From the NCBI GenBank assembly GCA_963801035.1, contig CAWDDF010000010.1, positions 186,001-250,000 on the forward strand: a DNA stretch of 64,000 bases, written 5' to 3'. The notes below the pieces were generated by a model. It saw only the letters and a list, made by a program, of their open reading frames with translations, did no database searches and was not told the DNA's origin. The stretch comes from JACCZX01 sp963801035. Lineage in GTDB: Bacteria > Pseudomonadota > Gammaproteobacteria > Burkholderiales > Burkholderiaceae_F. A program made the translations under genes and the position numbers. Of the stretch, positions 8,135-16,751 are shown piece after piece. Positions within the stretch are counted from its first letter, which is position 1. Every line of letters begins with the position of its first letter.

Positions 8135-8800
8135 ATGATCACGCTCGCACTTTCCAAGGGACGAATTTTCGATGAAGCGCAGCCCTTGCTGGCCGCGGCC
8201 GGTATTGCGCCGATCGAAGACGCGGAGGCTTCGCGCAAGCTGATCATCGGCACGACGGACCCGAAAGTGCGAATTGTTGTCGTGCGTGCCTCGGACGTCC
8301 CGACGTACGTTCAATACGGTGCGGCGGAGATCGGTGTCGCAGGCAAGGATGTGCTGCTCGAACACGGCGCTCATTGGGGAGATCGCGGGCTGTATCAGCC
8401 GGTCGATCTTGGCATCGCGCGATGCCGGCTATGTGTCGCGGTTCCTGCGGGCTTCGATTACGCGAACGCGGTGCGGCGCGGCGCTCGTCTGCGTGTCGCG
8501 ACCAAGTACGTGCAAACCGCGCGCGAGCACTTTGCGGCGAAGGGCGTGCACGTTGACCTGATCAAACTGTACGGTTCGATGGAGCTTGCCCCATTGGCTG
8601 GATTGGCCGATGTGATCGTCGATTTGGTGTCGTCGGGCAGCACCTTGAAGGCAAACAAACTGGTTGAAGTCGAAGAAGTCGCACCCATTTCGGCACGGCT
8701 GATCGTCAATCAGTCGGCACTGAAGGTGCGGCGCGAAGAGTTGATGCCGCTAATTGCGCGTATTGAGGCGGCAACCACAGCAGCGCTCGTAGCCGAATGA
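8135..8800 (+). CDS. hisG: HisG, ATP phosphoribosyltransferase catalytic subunit, short form
   Basis: 221 residues from ATG 8135 ('MITLALSKGRIFDE'). This is the short form, lacking the C-terminal regulatory domain of the roughly 300-residue enzyme. It joins ATP and PRPP in the first step of histidine synthesis. 'EIGVAGKDVLLEHG' and the PRPP-binding 'DVIVDLVSSGSTLKAN' are present. Short HisG works only as a complex with the HisRS-like HisZ; no hisZ is seen in this window. hisG is the first gene of the run of overlapping his genes and overlaps hisD by ATGA. Confidence 0.95.
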   Translation: MITLALSKGRIFDEAQPLLAAAGIAPIEDAEASRKLIIGTTDPKVRIVVVRASDVPTYVQYGAAEIGVAGKDVLLEHGAHWGDRGLYQPVDLGIARCRLCVAVPAGFDYANAVRRGARLRVATKYVQTAREHFAAKGVHVDLIKLYGSMELAPLAGLADVIVDLVSSGSTLKANKLVEVEEVAPISARLIVNQSALKVRREELMPLIARIEAATTAALVAE

Positions 8801-10101
8801 AAGTACGTCGGCTCGACGCCAGCGATCCCAGCTTCGACGCGCAGTTTGCGTCGCTGATCGCGACCGACACGGCGATCGACAGAGAAGTCGAGCGGATCAC
8901 CGGCCAGATCGTCGACGACGTCAAACGGCGCGGAGACGCGGCGCTTCTCGAGTACACGAGTCGATTCGATCGCATCAACGCAGCCACGGTCTCTGAACTT
9001 GAGATTCGCCCGCCCGAGATGCGTGAAGCGTTGGATTCGCTCGGCGGCGAGCAACGGGGCGCACTCGAAACCGCTGCGCAGCGAATTCGCGCCTTCCATC
9101 AGCGGCAACTGGCGACGTCATGGAGTTACACCGAAGCCGATGGCACGGAACTCGGGCAGCGCATCGACGCGCTGCAAAGCGTGGGTCTCTACGTGCCAGG
9201 CGGCCTCGCGGCTTATCCCTCGTCCGTTTTGATGAATGCGTTGCCTGCGCAGGTCGCAGGCGTCTCGAGCATTCTGATGGTCGTACCCGCGCCCGGCGGC
9301 GTGCGCAATGCGCTGGTTTTGGCCGCGGCGTCCCTCGCCGGCGTCACACGCATATTTACGATCGGCGGCGCGCAGGCGGTGGCCGCGCTTGCGTACGGCA
9401 CCCAGACGATCGCGGCGGTCGACAAGATCGTCGGCCCCGGCAACGCGTATGTGGCCGCTGCCAAACGACGAGTATTTGGCACCGTCGGCATCGATCTGAT
9501 CGCGGGGCCGAGCGAGATCGTCGTCATCTGCGATGGCAAGACCGATCCCGACTGGATTGCAATGGATCTGTTTTCACAGGCCGAGCACGACGAGTCAGCG
9601 CAGGCCATTTTGTTGACCGACGATGCGCTTTTCATCGAGCGCGTTCAGGCATCGATCGATCGCCTGCTGCCGACGATGCCGCGCCGCGCGATTATCGAGA
9701 GGTCACTGGCAGTCAGGGGCGCATTGATCTTGACGCGCGATCTGCCGCACGCGTGCGATGTTGCCAATCGCATCGCGCCCGAGCATCTCGAGATTTCGAC
9801 CGATGATCCTGAGCGCTGGGCCGAGAAGATCCGACACGCCGGTGCAATGTTTCTCGGTCGCTACACGAGCGAGGCGATTGGAGACTATTGCGCGGGCCCA
9901 AATCACGTCCTGCCTACGGCCCGGTCTGCACGCTTTTCGTCGGCGCTTGGTGTTTACGATTTTCAAAAGCGCACCAGCGTCGTTCGCGTGTCGGCGGACG
10001 GTGCGCAAACGCTGGGTCGGGTCGCTGCCACGTTGGCGCGCGGTGAGCGACTGGCGGCGCACGCAGCGAGCGCAGAATTTCGCATGGCTACGGCAACATG
10101 A
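8797..10101 (+). CDS. hisD: HisD, histidinol dehydrogenase
   Basis: 434 residues, full length. It carries out the last two NAD-dependent oxidations, histidinol to histidine. Recognisable parts are 'VGLYVPGGLAAYPSSVLMNALPA', 'KIVGPGNAYVAAAKRRVFGTVGID', 'AGPSEIVVI', the zinc-site 'FSQAEHDESAQ', 'NRIAPEHLEI' and 'GDYCAGPNHVLPT'. Its ATG overlaps the hisG stop and its own stop overlaps the hisC start, both by four bases. Confidence 0.97.
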   Translation: MKVRRLDASDPSFDAQFASLIATDTAIDREVERITGQIVDDVKRRGDAALLEYTSRFDRINAATVSELEIRPPEMREALDSLGGEQRGALETAAQRIRAFHQRQLATSWSYTEADGTELGQRIDALQSVGLYVPGGLAAYPSSVLMNALPAQVAGVSSILMVVPAPGGVRNALVLAAASLAGVTRIFTIGGAQAVAALAYGTQTIAAVDKIVGPGNAYVAAAKRRVFGTVGIDLIAGPSEIVVICDGKTDPDWIAMDLFSQAEHDESAQAILLTDDALFIERVQASIDRLLPTMPRRAIIERSLAVRGALILTRDLPHACDVANRIAPEHLEISTDDPERWAEKIRHAGAMFLGRYTSEAIGDYCAGPNHVLPTARSARFSSALGVYDFQKRTSVVRVSADGAQTLGRVAATLARGERLAAHAASAEFRMATAT

Positions 10102-11198
10102 ATCCGCTCGACCGTCTTGGTCCGCGCCCGGACCTTGCGGTGATTCGAGACGATGTGCGTGCGATTGACGCGTACCAGGTGCCGAGTGCCGTCGGGTTCG
10201 TAAAACTCGACGCGATGGAGAACCCTTTTTCGCTACCTGAAGGGTTGCAGCAGAAGCTCGGCGAGCGACTTGGAAAGCAGGCGCTGAACCGGTATCCGCT
10301 TTCCGATCCGCGAGGATTCAAGGAGCGGCTCGGTAAAGCCGTCGGCCTGCCCGCCGGAATGCAGCTGATGCTGGGCAACGGCTCGGATGAGCTGATCCAT
10401 CTGATCATCCTGGCATGTGCGAAGCCGGCAACGACGATACTGGCGCCGGCCCCGAGCTTCGTGATGTACGAGATGTCGGCGCGATTCGATCATTGCAATT
10501 ACGTCGGCGTGCCGCTGAAAGACAACTTCGCGCTCGATACGGAGAGGATGCTGAAGGCGATCGATGAGCACCGCCCGGCGGTTGTCTTTATCGCGTACCC
10601 CAACAATCCCACGGGCAATCTGTTCGATCGCGGCAGCATCGAGGCCATCTTGCGCGCCGCCCCCGGCATTGTCGTGATCGATGAGGCGTACTTGCCGTTT
10701 GCGCAAGACACCTGGATGCCGCTGCTGAAGCGAACGCCGAACCTGCTGGTATTGCGCACGCTGTCCAAGCTGGGACTGGCCGGTATCCGACTTGGCTATC
10801 TGGCGGCCGATGCGGCCTGGATCGAGCAATTCGAGAAGCTGCGTCCACCCTACAACGTGAATGTGTTGACGCTCGCTGCCGCCGATTTGATGCTTGAGAA
10901 CATGTCTATCCTGGATGCGCAAGCGGGTGTGCTGCGCCAGGAGCGCGGCAAGCTGCTGAGTCAGCTGCAGGCTACGCCTGGTGTCCGGGCGTTCGATTCG
11001 GCGGCAAATTTCATCTTGTTTCGCGTTGCCAAGCCCGATGCCGTGTTTGCCGCTTTGAAGCAGCGGGGGGTGCTGATCAAGAACGTGGCGTCCGGTCATC
11101 CGCTGCTAGCGGGCTGCCTGCGCGTTACAGTAGGTACCGTCGGAGAAAACGAGACTTTCATGAAAGCATTGCGAGCATCCCTAAGTCCGGAAAGATGA
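10098..11198 (+). CDS. hisC: HisC, histidinol-phosphate aminotransferase
   Basis: 366 residues of the class I/II PLP aminotransferase fold. It uses glutamate to aminate imidazole-acetol phosphate. 'FIAYPNNPTGNL' and 'VVIDEAYLPFAQ' carry substrate and cofactor contacts, and the PLP lysine is in 'RTLSKLGLAGIRLGYL'. The start is preceded by the hisD overlap ATGA, and the stop overlaps hisB by ATGA. Confidence 0.95.
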   Translation: MNPLDRLGPRPDLAVIRDDVRAIDAYQVPSAVGFVKLDAMENPFSLPEGLQQKLGERLGKQALNRYPLSDPRGFKERLGKAVGLPAGMQLMLGNGSDELIHLIILACAKPATTILAPAPSFVMYEMSARFDHCNYVGVPLKDNFALDTERMLKAIDEHRPAVVFIAYPNNPTGNLFDRGSIEAILRAAPGIVVIDEAYLPFAQDTWMPLLKRTPNLLVLRTLSKLGLAGIRLGYLAADAAWIEQFEKLRPPYNVNVLTLAAADLMLENMSILDAQAGVLRQERGKLLSQLQATPGVRAFDSAANFILFRVAKPDAVFAALKQRGVLIKNVASGHPLLAGCLRVTVGTVGENETFMKALRASLSPER

Positions 11199-11800
11199 GC
11201 AGCATCGCGATCAACTCGCGCCGCGCCGAGGTCGAGCGCAATACGAAGGAAACGAAGATTCGCGTTGCTGTCGATCTCGACGGCAGCGGAATGAGCAAGC
11301 TTGCCAGTGGTATCGGCTTTTTTGATCACATGCTCGAGCAGATCGCACGGCATGGCGCAATCGATCTGACCATCGAGGCGCGCGGTGACCTGCATATCGA
11401 CGGGCACCATACGGTTGAAGACGTCGGCATCACGTTCGGGCAGGCGCTGACCAAGGCGCTCGGCGACAAGGCGGGCATTCGGCGTTATGGGCACGCCTAT
11501 GTGCCGCTCGATGAAGCGTTATCGCGGGTCGTGATCGATTTATCCGGACGACCCGGACTCGAATGGCACGTACCGTTCACGCGCGCAATGATCGGCGGGT
11601 TCGATGTCGATTTGGCGCACGAGTTCTTTCAAGGTTTCAGCAACCACGCGCTGGCTACGGTCCACATCGACAACCTGCGCGGCGATAACTCGCATCATCA
11701 ATGCGAGACCGTGTTCAAGGCATTCGCGCGCGCACTGCGCATGGCGGTTGAGCACGACCCGCGTGCGATTGGAGTACCTTCGACGAAGGGCTCTCTCTGA
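11195..11800 (+). CDS. hisB: HisB, imidazoleglycerol-phosphate dehydratase (single-domain)
   Basis: 201 residues. Only the dehydratase domain is present; the histidinol-phosphatase domain fused to it in enterobacteria is absent, as is normal in Betaproteobacteria. The metal-binding repeats are clear: 'GFFDHMLEQIARHG', 'DGHHTVEDVGI', 'SNHALATVHI' and 'NSHHQCETVFKAFA'. A separate histidinol-phosphate phosphatase is needed and is not encoded nearby. Confidence 0.96.
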   Translation: MSSIAINSRRAEVERNTKETKIRVAVDLDGSGMSKLASGIGFFDHMLEQIARHGAIDLTIEARGDLHIDGHHTVEDVGITFGQALTKALGDKAGIRRYGHAYVPLDEALSRVVIDLSGRPGLEWHVPFTRAMIGGFDVDLAHEFFQGFSNHALATVHIDNLRGDNSHHQCETVFKAFARALRMAVEHDPRAIGVPSTKGSL

Positions 11801-12432
11801 TCGCTGTTGTTGATTACGGCATGGGCAACCTGCGCTCCGTCGCCAAGGCGATCGAGCATGTGACGCCGCAGGAGAGCGTGCAAGTGACGTCGGACCCCGC
11901 AGTCGTTCAGGCGGCTGCGCGCGTTGTGTTTCCCGGGCAGGGCGCGATGCCCGACTGCATGCGCTATCTGCGGGAATCGGGACTGGAACAGGCGGTTCGC
12001 GATGCGGCTCGAAGCAAGCCCTTGCTTGCCGTGTGTATCGGCGAGCAGATGCTGTTCGAGCGCAGCGAAGAAGGTGACACGCCCGGACTCGGCCTTTTCG
12101 CGGGCAACGTGGTGCGTTTTCGGCCCGCCACGGCAGGCGTAAATGGATCAGAAGCGCGGCTGAAGGTACCGCACATGGGGTGGAATCGCGTGCGCCAGAG
12201 CAAGCCGCATGCGCTATGGAACGGGATCGATGACGAGAGTTGGTTCTATTTCGTGCACAGTTACTATGTCGCACCCCGTGAAAAGGGGCTGATTACAGGG
12301 GAAACTACATACGGCGACGTCTTTACCTGCGCCGTTGCTAGAGATAATATTTTCGCCACCCAGTTTCATCCGGAAAAAAGCGCCGCGGCCGGCCTCCGTA
12401 TTTACGAAAACTTCACGCGCTGGAACCCTTGA
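11797..12432 (+). CDS. hisH: HisH, glutaminase subunit of imidazole glycerol phosphate synthase
   Basis: Class I glutamine amidotransferase that supplies ammonia to HisF. The catalytic cysteine is in 'LAVCIGEQMLFE', and His/Glu are in 'QFHPEKSAAAGLR'. The conserved first strand reads 'IAVVDYGMGNLRSV', but the first ATG (11821) lies inside it, after 'VVDYG'. Upstream in frame there is no ATG, GTG or TTG close by. The only positional candidate that keeps the strand is CTG 11797, which overlaps the hisB stop as CTGA, the same overlap geometry as the other his genes. A CTG start, or a base error in that codon, is likely. From 11797 the protein is 211 residues, the normal size. Confidence 0.9.
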   Translation: MIAVVDYGMGNLRSVAKAIEHVTPQESVQVTSDPAVVQAAARVVFPGQGAMPDCMRYLRESGLEQAVRDAARSKPLLAVCIGEQMLFERSEEGDTPGLGLFAGNVVRFRPATAGVNGSEARLKVPHMGWNRVRQSKPHALWNGIDDESWFYFVHSYYVAPREKGLITGETTYGDVFTCAVARDNIFATQFHPEKSAAAGLRIYENFTRWNP

Positions 12433-12464
12433 GCGTTGTCTCAAGCGCGCATCCGCGCAATCCC

Positions 12465-13208
12465 ATGCTGCTTATCCCGGCCATTGATCTGAAAGACGGA
12501 CGCTGTGTGCGTTTGCGCCAGGGCAACATGGATGCCAACGTCACTGTGTTCTCCGAAGATCCGGTGGCGATGGCGCGTCACTGGCGCGACCAGGGCGCGC
12601 GGCGTTTGCATATCGTGGATTTGAATGGCGCGCGCTCGGGGCGGCCGGTCAACGAAGCCGTTATCAAGAAAATCATCAAGGCGGTCGGTGAGGAACTTCC
12701 AGTGCAACTGGGCGGTGGGCTGAGGGATCTAGACATCGTCGAGCGCTATATCGACGATGGCGTCAGCTTCGTCGTGATTGGTACAGCGGCGGTAAAGAAC
12801 CCGGGATTTCTGCACGACGCGTGCAGTGCTTTCGGCGGCCACGTGATCGTCGCGCTCGACGCAAAGGGTGGCAAGGTCGCGACCGACGGATGGAGCAAAA
12901 TGACCGGACACGACGTGACCGACCTGGCGGTGAAGTTCGAAGACTACGGTCTCGAAGCGATTATCTATACCGATATCGGACGCGACGGCATGATGACCGG
13001 CGTCAATGTCGAGGCGACCGTCGAACTCGCGCGCCATGTGAAGATCCCGGTCATCGCCAGCGGCGGCGTCGCCAGCCTGACAGACATCGAGCAGTTGTGC
13101 GCGATGGAGGACGAGGGCGTCGAGGGTGTCGTGCTTGGCCGCTCGCTTTACGAAGGTGCTATTGACTTCAAGGCAGCCCAAGAACGTGCGGACGCACTGA
13201 CCGCGTAA
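12465..13208 (+). CDS. hisA: HisA, ProFAR isomerase
   Basis: 247 residues from ATG 12465, where the conserved 'MLLIPAIDLKDGRCVRL' begins. This is a TIM-barrel isomerase acting on phosphoribosylformimino-AICAR-P. Phosphate-binding 'LGGGLRDLDIVERY' and 'IASGGVASLTDI' and the catalytic 'YTDIGRDGMMTG' are present. A TTG at 12429 that overlaps the hisH stop would add 12 residues; I prefer the ATG because the family starts there. Confidence 0.95.
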   Translation: MLLIPAIDLKDGRCVRLRQGNMDANVTVFSEDPVAMARHWRDQGARRLHIVDLNGARSGRPVNEAVIKKIIKAVGEELPVQLGGGLRDLDIVERYIDDGVSFVVIGTAAVKNPGFLHDACSAFGGHVIVALDAKGGKVATDGWSKMTGHDVTDLAVKFEDYGLEAIIYTDIGRDGMMTGVNVEATVELARHVKIPVIASGGVASLTDIEQLCAMEDEGVEGVVLGRSLYEGAIDFKAAQERADALTA

Positions 13209-13261
13209 GCACTCGCGTTTAGCAAATAGATGGTCTGCGCACGCGGACGATTACGCCCCTT

Positions 13262-14053
13262 ATGCTGGCCAAACGCATCATTCCCTGCCTCGACGTCAAC
13301 GCGGGACGCGTCGTCAAGGGCGTTAACTTTGTCAGTCTCCGCGACGCCGGCGATCCGGTCGAAATTGCGCGCCGCTATGACGCCGAGGGCGCCGACGAGC
13401 TGACGTTTCTGGACATTACGGCGAGCTCGGATCAACGCGACATCATCGTTGACGTGATCGAAGCGGTGGCGAATCAGGTGTTCATTCCGATGACAGTCGG
13501 CGGTGGCGTGCGCAAAGTAAACGACGTTCGCCGGCTGCTGCTGGCCGGCGCGGACAAGATATCGATCAACACGGCGGCGGTTCAGAATCCTCAACTGGTC
13601 GCCGACGCCAGCGCACGCTTTGGGTCGCAGTGCATCGTGGTGGCCATCGACGCGCGACGCCGCGATTCGGCGGCAAGCAGCGCCCGAAGCCCGGATGCAT
13701 CAAGCTGGGAGGTTTACACGCACGGCGGTCGCACCGCGACAGGACTCGATGCAGTTGACTGGGCCCGCCAAGCGGTCAAGCTGGGTGCCGGTGAAATCCT
13801 GCTAACCAGCATGGATCGGGATGGAACTAAAAGCGGATTCGATCTCGAGCTGACGCGGGCAGTCGCTGACGCAGTTTCCGTGCCGGTCATCGCATCAGGA
13901 GGCGTTGGTACTTTGCAGCATCTGGCTGACGGTGTTCTGGCCGGGCACGCCGATGCGGTCCTGGCGGCTTCGATTTTCCACTACGGCGAATTCACGGTGC
14001 TGCAGGCCAAGCAGCACATGGCTCAATGCGGCATACCGATGAGGATGCCGTAA
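13262..14053 (+). CDS. hisF: HisF, cyclase subunit of imidazole glycerol phosphate synthase
   Basis: 263 residues, a TIM barrel paralogous to HisA. It cyclises PRFAR with ammonia from HisH to imidazole glycerol phosphate and AICAR. Catalytic Asp residues are in 'IIPCLDVNAGRVVKGVNF' and 'LTSMDRDGTKSGFD'; phosphate-binding 'TVGGGVRKVNDV' and 'IASGGVGTLQHL' are present. A Ser/Ala/Arg-rich loop of about 12 residues precedes 'WEVYTHGGRTATG', within the variation seen in Betaproteobacteria. Confidence 0.96.
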   Translation: MLAKRIIPCLDVNAGRVVKGVNFVSLRDAGDPVEIARRYDAEGADELTFLDITASSDQRDIIVDVIEAVANQVFIPMTVGGGVRKVNDVRRLLLAGADKISINTAAVQNPQLVADASARFGSQCIVVAIDARRRDSAASSARSPDASSWEVYTHGGRTATGLDAVDWARQAVKLGAGEILLTSMDRDGTKSGFDLELTRAVADAVSVPVIASGGVGTLQHLADGVLAGHADAVLAASIFHYGEFTVLQAKQHMAQCGIPMRMP

Positions 14054-14054
14054 C

Positions 14055-14450
14055 GTGAACTGGCTCGATGAAGTCAAGTTCGATGCCGATGGCCTGGTAC
14101 CCGTCATTGCGCAGGACAGCGGAAGTGCACGCGTGCTGATGGTCGCATGGGCGAATCGCGAAGCGCTGGTGGAAACAGCGTCATCCGGCGGGGCGGTGTA
14201 CTGGTCACGTTCGCGCAAGCAGCTATGGCACAAGGGCGAGGAGTCCGGGCACCGCCAGAAAGTCGTCGAGATACGCCTTGATTGCGACGGTGACGTCGTG
14301 CTGTACGCTGTTGAGCAGACAGGTGGCATCGCCTGCCACACGGGTCGAGAGAGCTGTTTTTTCCGCCGTCTGGAAGGCGAGCAATGGCAGGCGGTCGATC
14401 CGGTGATAACGGATCCTGAGCTGATGTATGGAGCCTTGAGGCAGAAATGA
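14055..14450 (+). CDS. hisI: HisI, phosphoribosyl-AMP cyclohydrolase
   Basis: 131 residues. Opens the purine ring of PR-AMP, third step of histidine synthesis. The hallmark 'MVAWANREAL', 'WSRSRKQLWHKGEESGH', 'DCDGDVVLYAVEQTGGIACHTG' includes the zinc and magnesium ligands. It is a separate gene from hisE, unlike the fused enterobacterial enzyme, and starts one base after the hisF stop. Confidence 0.95.
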   Translation: MNWLDEVKFDADGLVPVIAQDSGSARVLMVAWANREALVETASSGGAVYWSRSRKQLWHKGEESGHRQKVVEIRLDCDGDVVLYAVEQTGGIACHTGRESCFFRRLEGEQWQAVDPVITDPELMYGALRQK

Positions 14451-14782
14451 GCGACGCGATCTTGAAGCAGCTCGCTGACGTGATCGACTCGCGCAAGGGC
14501 GGTGATGCAGCCGCTTCTTACGTTGCTCGCTTGTTCGCGCTGGGTGACGACGCGATTCTGAAAAAAATTGGTGAGGAAGCAACCGAAACGGTATTGGCGG
14601 CCAAAAGCGGCGGGCGCGAGCGCATCGTTGCCGAAACGGCAGATCTATGGTTCCACTGCATGGTCATGCTTTCGCATTACGGCCTGCGGCCCGAAAACGT
14701 GCTGGACGAGCTCTCGCGCCGTGCGGGTACGTCGGGTATCGAAGAACAGGCATTGCGCAAGGCGCTTGCCAGGGGCCTATGA
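14447..14782 (+). CDS. hisE: HisE, phosphoribosyl-ATP pyrophosphatase
   Basis: 111 residues, all-helical MazG-like fold. 'KKIGEEATETVLAAKSG' and 'IVAETADLWFHCMVML' carry the acidic residues that bind magnesium. It removes pyrophosphate from PR-ATP. Its ATG overlaps the hisI stop and its stop overlaps the hinT start. Confidence 0.94.
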   Translation: MSDAILKQLADVIDSRKGGDAAASYVARLFALGDDAILKKIGEEATETVLAAKSGGRERIVAETADLWFHCMVMLSHYGLRPENVLDELSRRAGTSGIEEQALRKALARGL

Positions 14783-15129
14783 CCGCCGGCGACTCGAATT
14801 GCCTGTTCTGCCGCATTAGCCGTGGCGAAATAGCCAGCGAGAAGGTTTTCGAGGACGACAGCGTGCTGGCGTTTCACGACATCCACCCGGCCGCTCCGGT
14901 GCACTTTCTGATAATCCCGAAGTCTCATGTCGATTCACTGCTTACTTCCGGACCGGAACACGAGGCCGCGTTGGGTAAAATGGTCGCCCTTGCGCCGCGC
15001 CTAGCTAAGGAACAAGGCTGCGACAATGGCTTTCGGCTCGTGATCAACAATGGTCCGGACGGCGGGCAGGAGGTTAATCACTTGCACATCCACATCCTGG
15101 GCGGACCGCGCCCGTGGAAACGTCTGTAG
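14779..15129 (+). CDS. hinT: HinT-like histidine triad (HIT) nucleotide-binding protein
   Basis: 116 residues. 'CLFCRISRGEI' near the N-terminus and the histidine triad 'NHLHIHILGG' near the C-terminus identify the HIT family (purine nucleoside phosphoramidase). ATG 14779 overlaps the hisE stop (ATGA); a longer reading would only be hisE shadow. It links the his operon to the tat genes, a usual betaproteobacterial arrangement. Confidence 0.93.
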   Translation: MTAGDSNCLFCRISRGEIASEKVFEDDSVLAFHDIHPAAPVHFLIIPKSHVDSLLTSGPEHEAALGKMVALAPRLAKEQGCDNGFRLVINNGPDGGQEVNHLHIHILGGPRPWKRL

Positions 15130-15138
15130 GAGTACGAA

Positions 15139-15375
15139 ATGGGTTCATTCTCGATTTGGCACTGGTTGATCGTCCTGCTGGTCATCATCCTGATCTTTGG
15201 CACTGCCAAGCTGAAAAACATCGGCAAAGATATGGGCGGCGCGATCAAGGGCTTCAAGGAAGGCATGAAGGACGGCACTGAAGACGTCACCGGCAAGGTC
15301 GACGACCGCCGCCAGGTGCCCGGACAGACGATCGACGTACAAGCCAAGGAAAAAGGCCCGGCGTCCAACGTCTAG
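15139..15375 (+). CDS. tatA: TatA, twin-arginine translocase pore-forming subunit
   Basis: 78 residues. One N-terminal membrane helix ('WHWLIVLLVIILIFG') followed by the hinge 'FGTAKLKNIGKDMGGAIKGF' and a charged amphipathic tail. TatA multimers form the passage for folded proteins. 'AGGAG' lies 8 bases before the ATG. The Rieske protein encoded by petA in this window is a typical Tat client. Confidence 0.95.
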   Translation: MGSFSIWHWLIVLLVIILIFGTAKLKNIGKDMGGAIKGFKEGMKDGTEDVTGKVDDRRQVPGQTIDVQAKEKGPASNV

Positions 15376-15430
15376 CCTGCCGACACTGTCGGTGCGCTGA
15401 GTTAATGGCGCGCGACATTCGACCTCTCTG

Positions 15431-15961
15431 ATGTTTGATTTCAGTTTTGGTGAGCTTGCCGTCATCGGCACCGTTGCGCTGGTCGTGCTCGGCCCCGAAC
15501 GGCTGCCGCGCGTTGCGCGTACGGTCGGCGAGTGGGCGGGCAAGGCGCAGCGCTACGTGGCGCAGGTGAAGTCCGACATCAATCGCGAAGTCGAACTGGC
15601 GGAGCTGAAGAAGCTGCAGGACGAGGCGCGCGACGTTGCACGCTCGATCGAATCGACGGTGCAGGGAAATATTTCGAGCTTGCAGGCGGGCATCGACTCA
15701 ACCGTGAAAGGGCTGAACACCGGCTTCGAAGACCCTGCGGTTGCGACCAGCTCACCGCCGACCGACTACTCGTGGGACGGCACCGGCGAGGCTTATGTCA
15801 GTCGGCGCCTGGAACGCCGCTTCAAGCCGGGCCCGACTATCAACGAACTCAGTGAGGAGATTGCGCGACTCAAGCATCAACTCGCGATGCCCGATCCGGG
15901 GCCGACGCGCCATAAGCGTGCTCCGCGTTCGCGTGTCAATAAGCCGCGGATTCGGCGCTAA
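15431..15961 (+). CDS. tatB: TatB, twin-arginine translocase subunit
   Basis: 176 residues. N-terminal 'MFDFSFGELAVIGTVALVVLGPERLPRVARTVG' is diagnostic of TatB (the Glu in the helix and the Gly-Pro hinge). A long amphipathic, partly coiled-coil helix follows and then a basic, low-complexity tail. With TatC it forms the receptor for twin-arginine signals. A small hairpin (15380-15392) lies in the 55-bp gap after tatA. Confidence 0.93.
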   Translation: MFDFSFGELAVIGTVALVVLGPERLPRVARTVGEWAGKAQRYVAQVKSDINREVELAELKKLQDEARDVARSIESTVQGNISSLQAGIDSTVKGLNTGFEDPAVATSSPPTDYSWDGTGEAYVSRRLERRFKPGPTINELSEEIARLKHQLAMPDPGPTRHKRAPRSRVNKPRIRR

Positions 15962-15971
15962 CAACCCATCG

Positions 15972-16751
15972 ATGTCCGCCGAAACCGAGGAGCAGGCTCC
16001 GGAACAAAGCTTCCTGTCGCACCTGGTCGAGCTGCGGCAGCGCATCGTTCGAGCAGCGATCGCCATCATCATCGTGTTCATTCCGATGGCGTTCTTCATG
16101 CAGCAGATTTTCGATTTCCTGTCGAAGCCGATGCTCGCTGCGCTGCCCGTCGGCACCAAGCTGCTCGCCACCGGCGTGATCACGCCGTTCATGGTGCCGC
16201 TGAAGGTCACGCTGTTTGCCGCGTTCCTGGTCGCCTTGCCGTATGTGCTGTGGCAGGCTTGGGCGTTCGTGGCGCCGGGACTCTACCGGCATGAGAAGCG
16301 GCTGGCTGGGCCGCTAATCGCGTCGAGTGTGCTGATGTTTTTTGCCGGGATGGCGTACTGCTACTTCGTTGTCTTCGGTTTCGTCTTCAAGTTCATCGCC
16401 GGTTTTGCGCCGGTATCCGTTCAAGTTTCGCCGGATATCGAAGCGTATTTTGGGTTTGTAATGAGCCTGTTCATCGCGTTCGGCCTGACGTTCGAAGTGC
16501 CGATCGTCGTCGTGCTGCTGGTGCGCACCGGCATCGCCAGTATCGACAAGCTGAAAAAAGCGCGCCCGTACGTGATCGTCGGTGCGTTCATCATCGCAGC
16601 GATCTTCACGCCGCCCGACGTGCTGTCGCAGCTGCTGCTGGCAATCCCGCTGTGCATACTGTACGAACTGGGCCTATTCATTGCGCGCTTTGTCGGCGGA
16701 CCGAAAGCCGCAGAAGAAGCAGTGCCGTCGCAAGAACCTTCGTCAACGTGA
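15972..16751 (+). CDS. tatC: TatC, twin-arginine translocase receptor subunit
   Basis: 259 residues with six hydrophobic segments. 'SFLSHLVELRQRIVRA' is the conserved N-terminal cytoplasmic motif that binds the twin-arginine signal, and 'FVAPGLYRHEKRL' the conserved first periplasmic/cytoplasmic loop region. ATG 15972 follows the tatB stop by 10 bases. Confidence 0.96.
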   Translation: MSAETEEQAPEQSFLSHLVELRQRIVRAAIAIIIVFIPMAFFMQQIFDFLSKPMLAALPVGTKLLATGVITPFMVPLKVTLFAAFLVALPYVLWQAWAFVAPGLYRHEKRLAGPLIASSVLMFFAGMAYCYFVVFGFVFKFIAGFAPVSVQVSPDIEAYFGFVMSLFIAFGLTFEVPIVVVLLVRTGIASIDKLKKARPYVIVGAFIIAAIFTPPDVLSQLLLAIPLCILYELGLFIARFVGGPKAAEEAVPSQEPSST

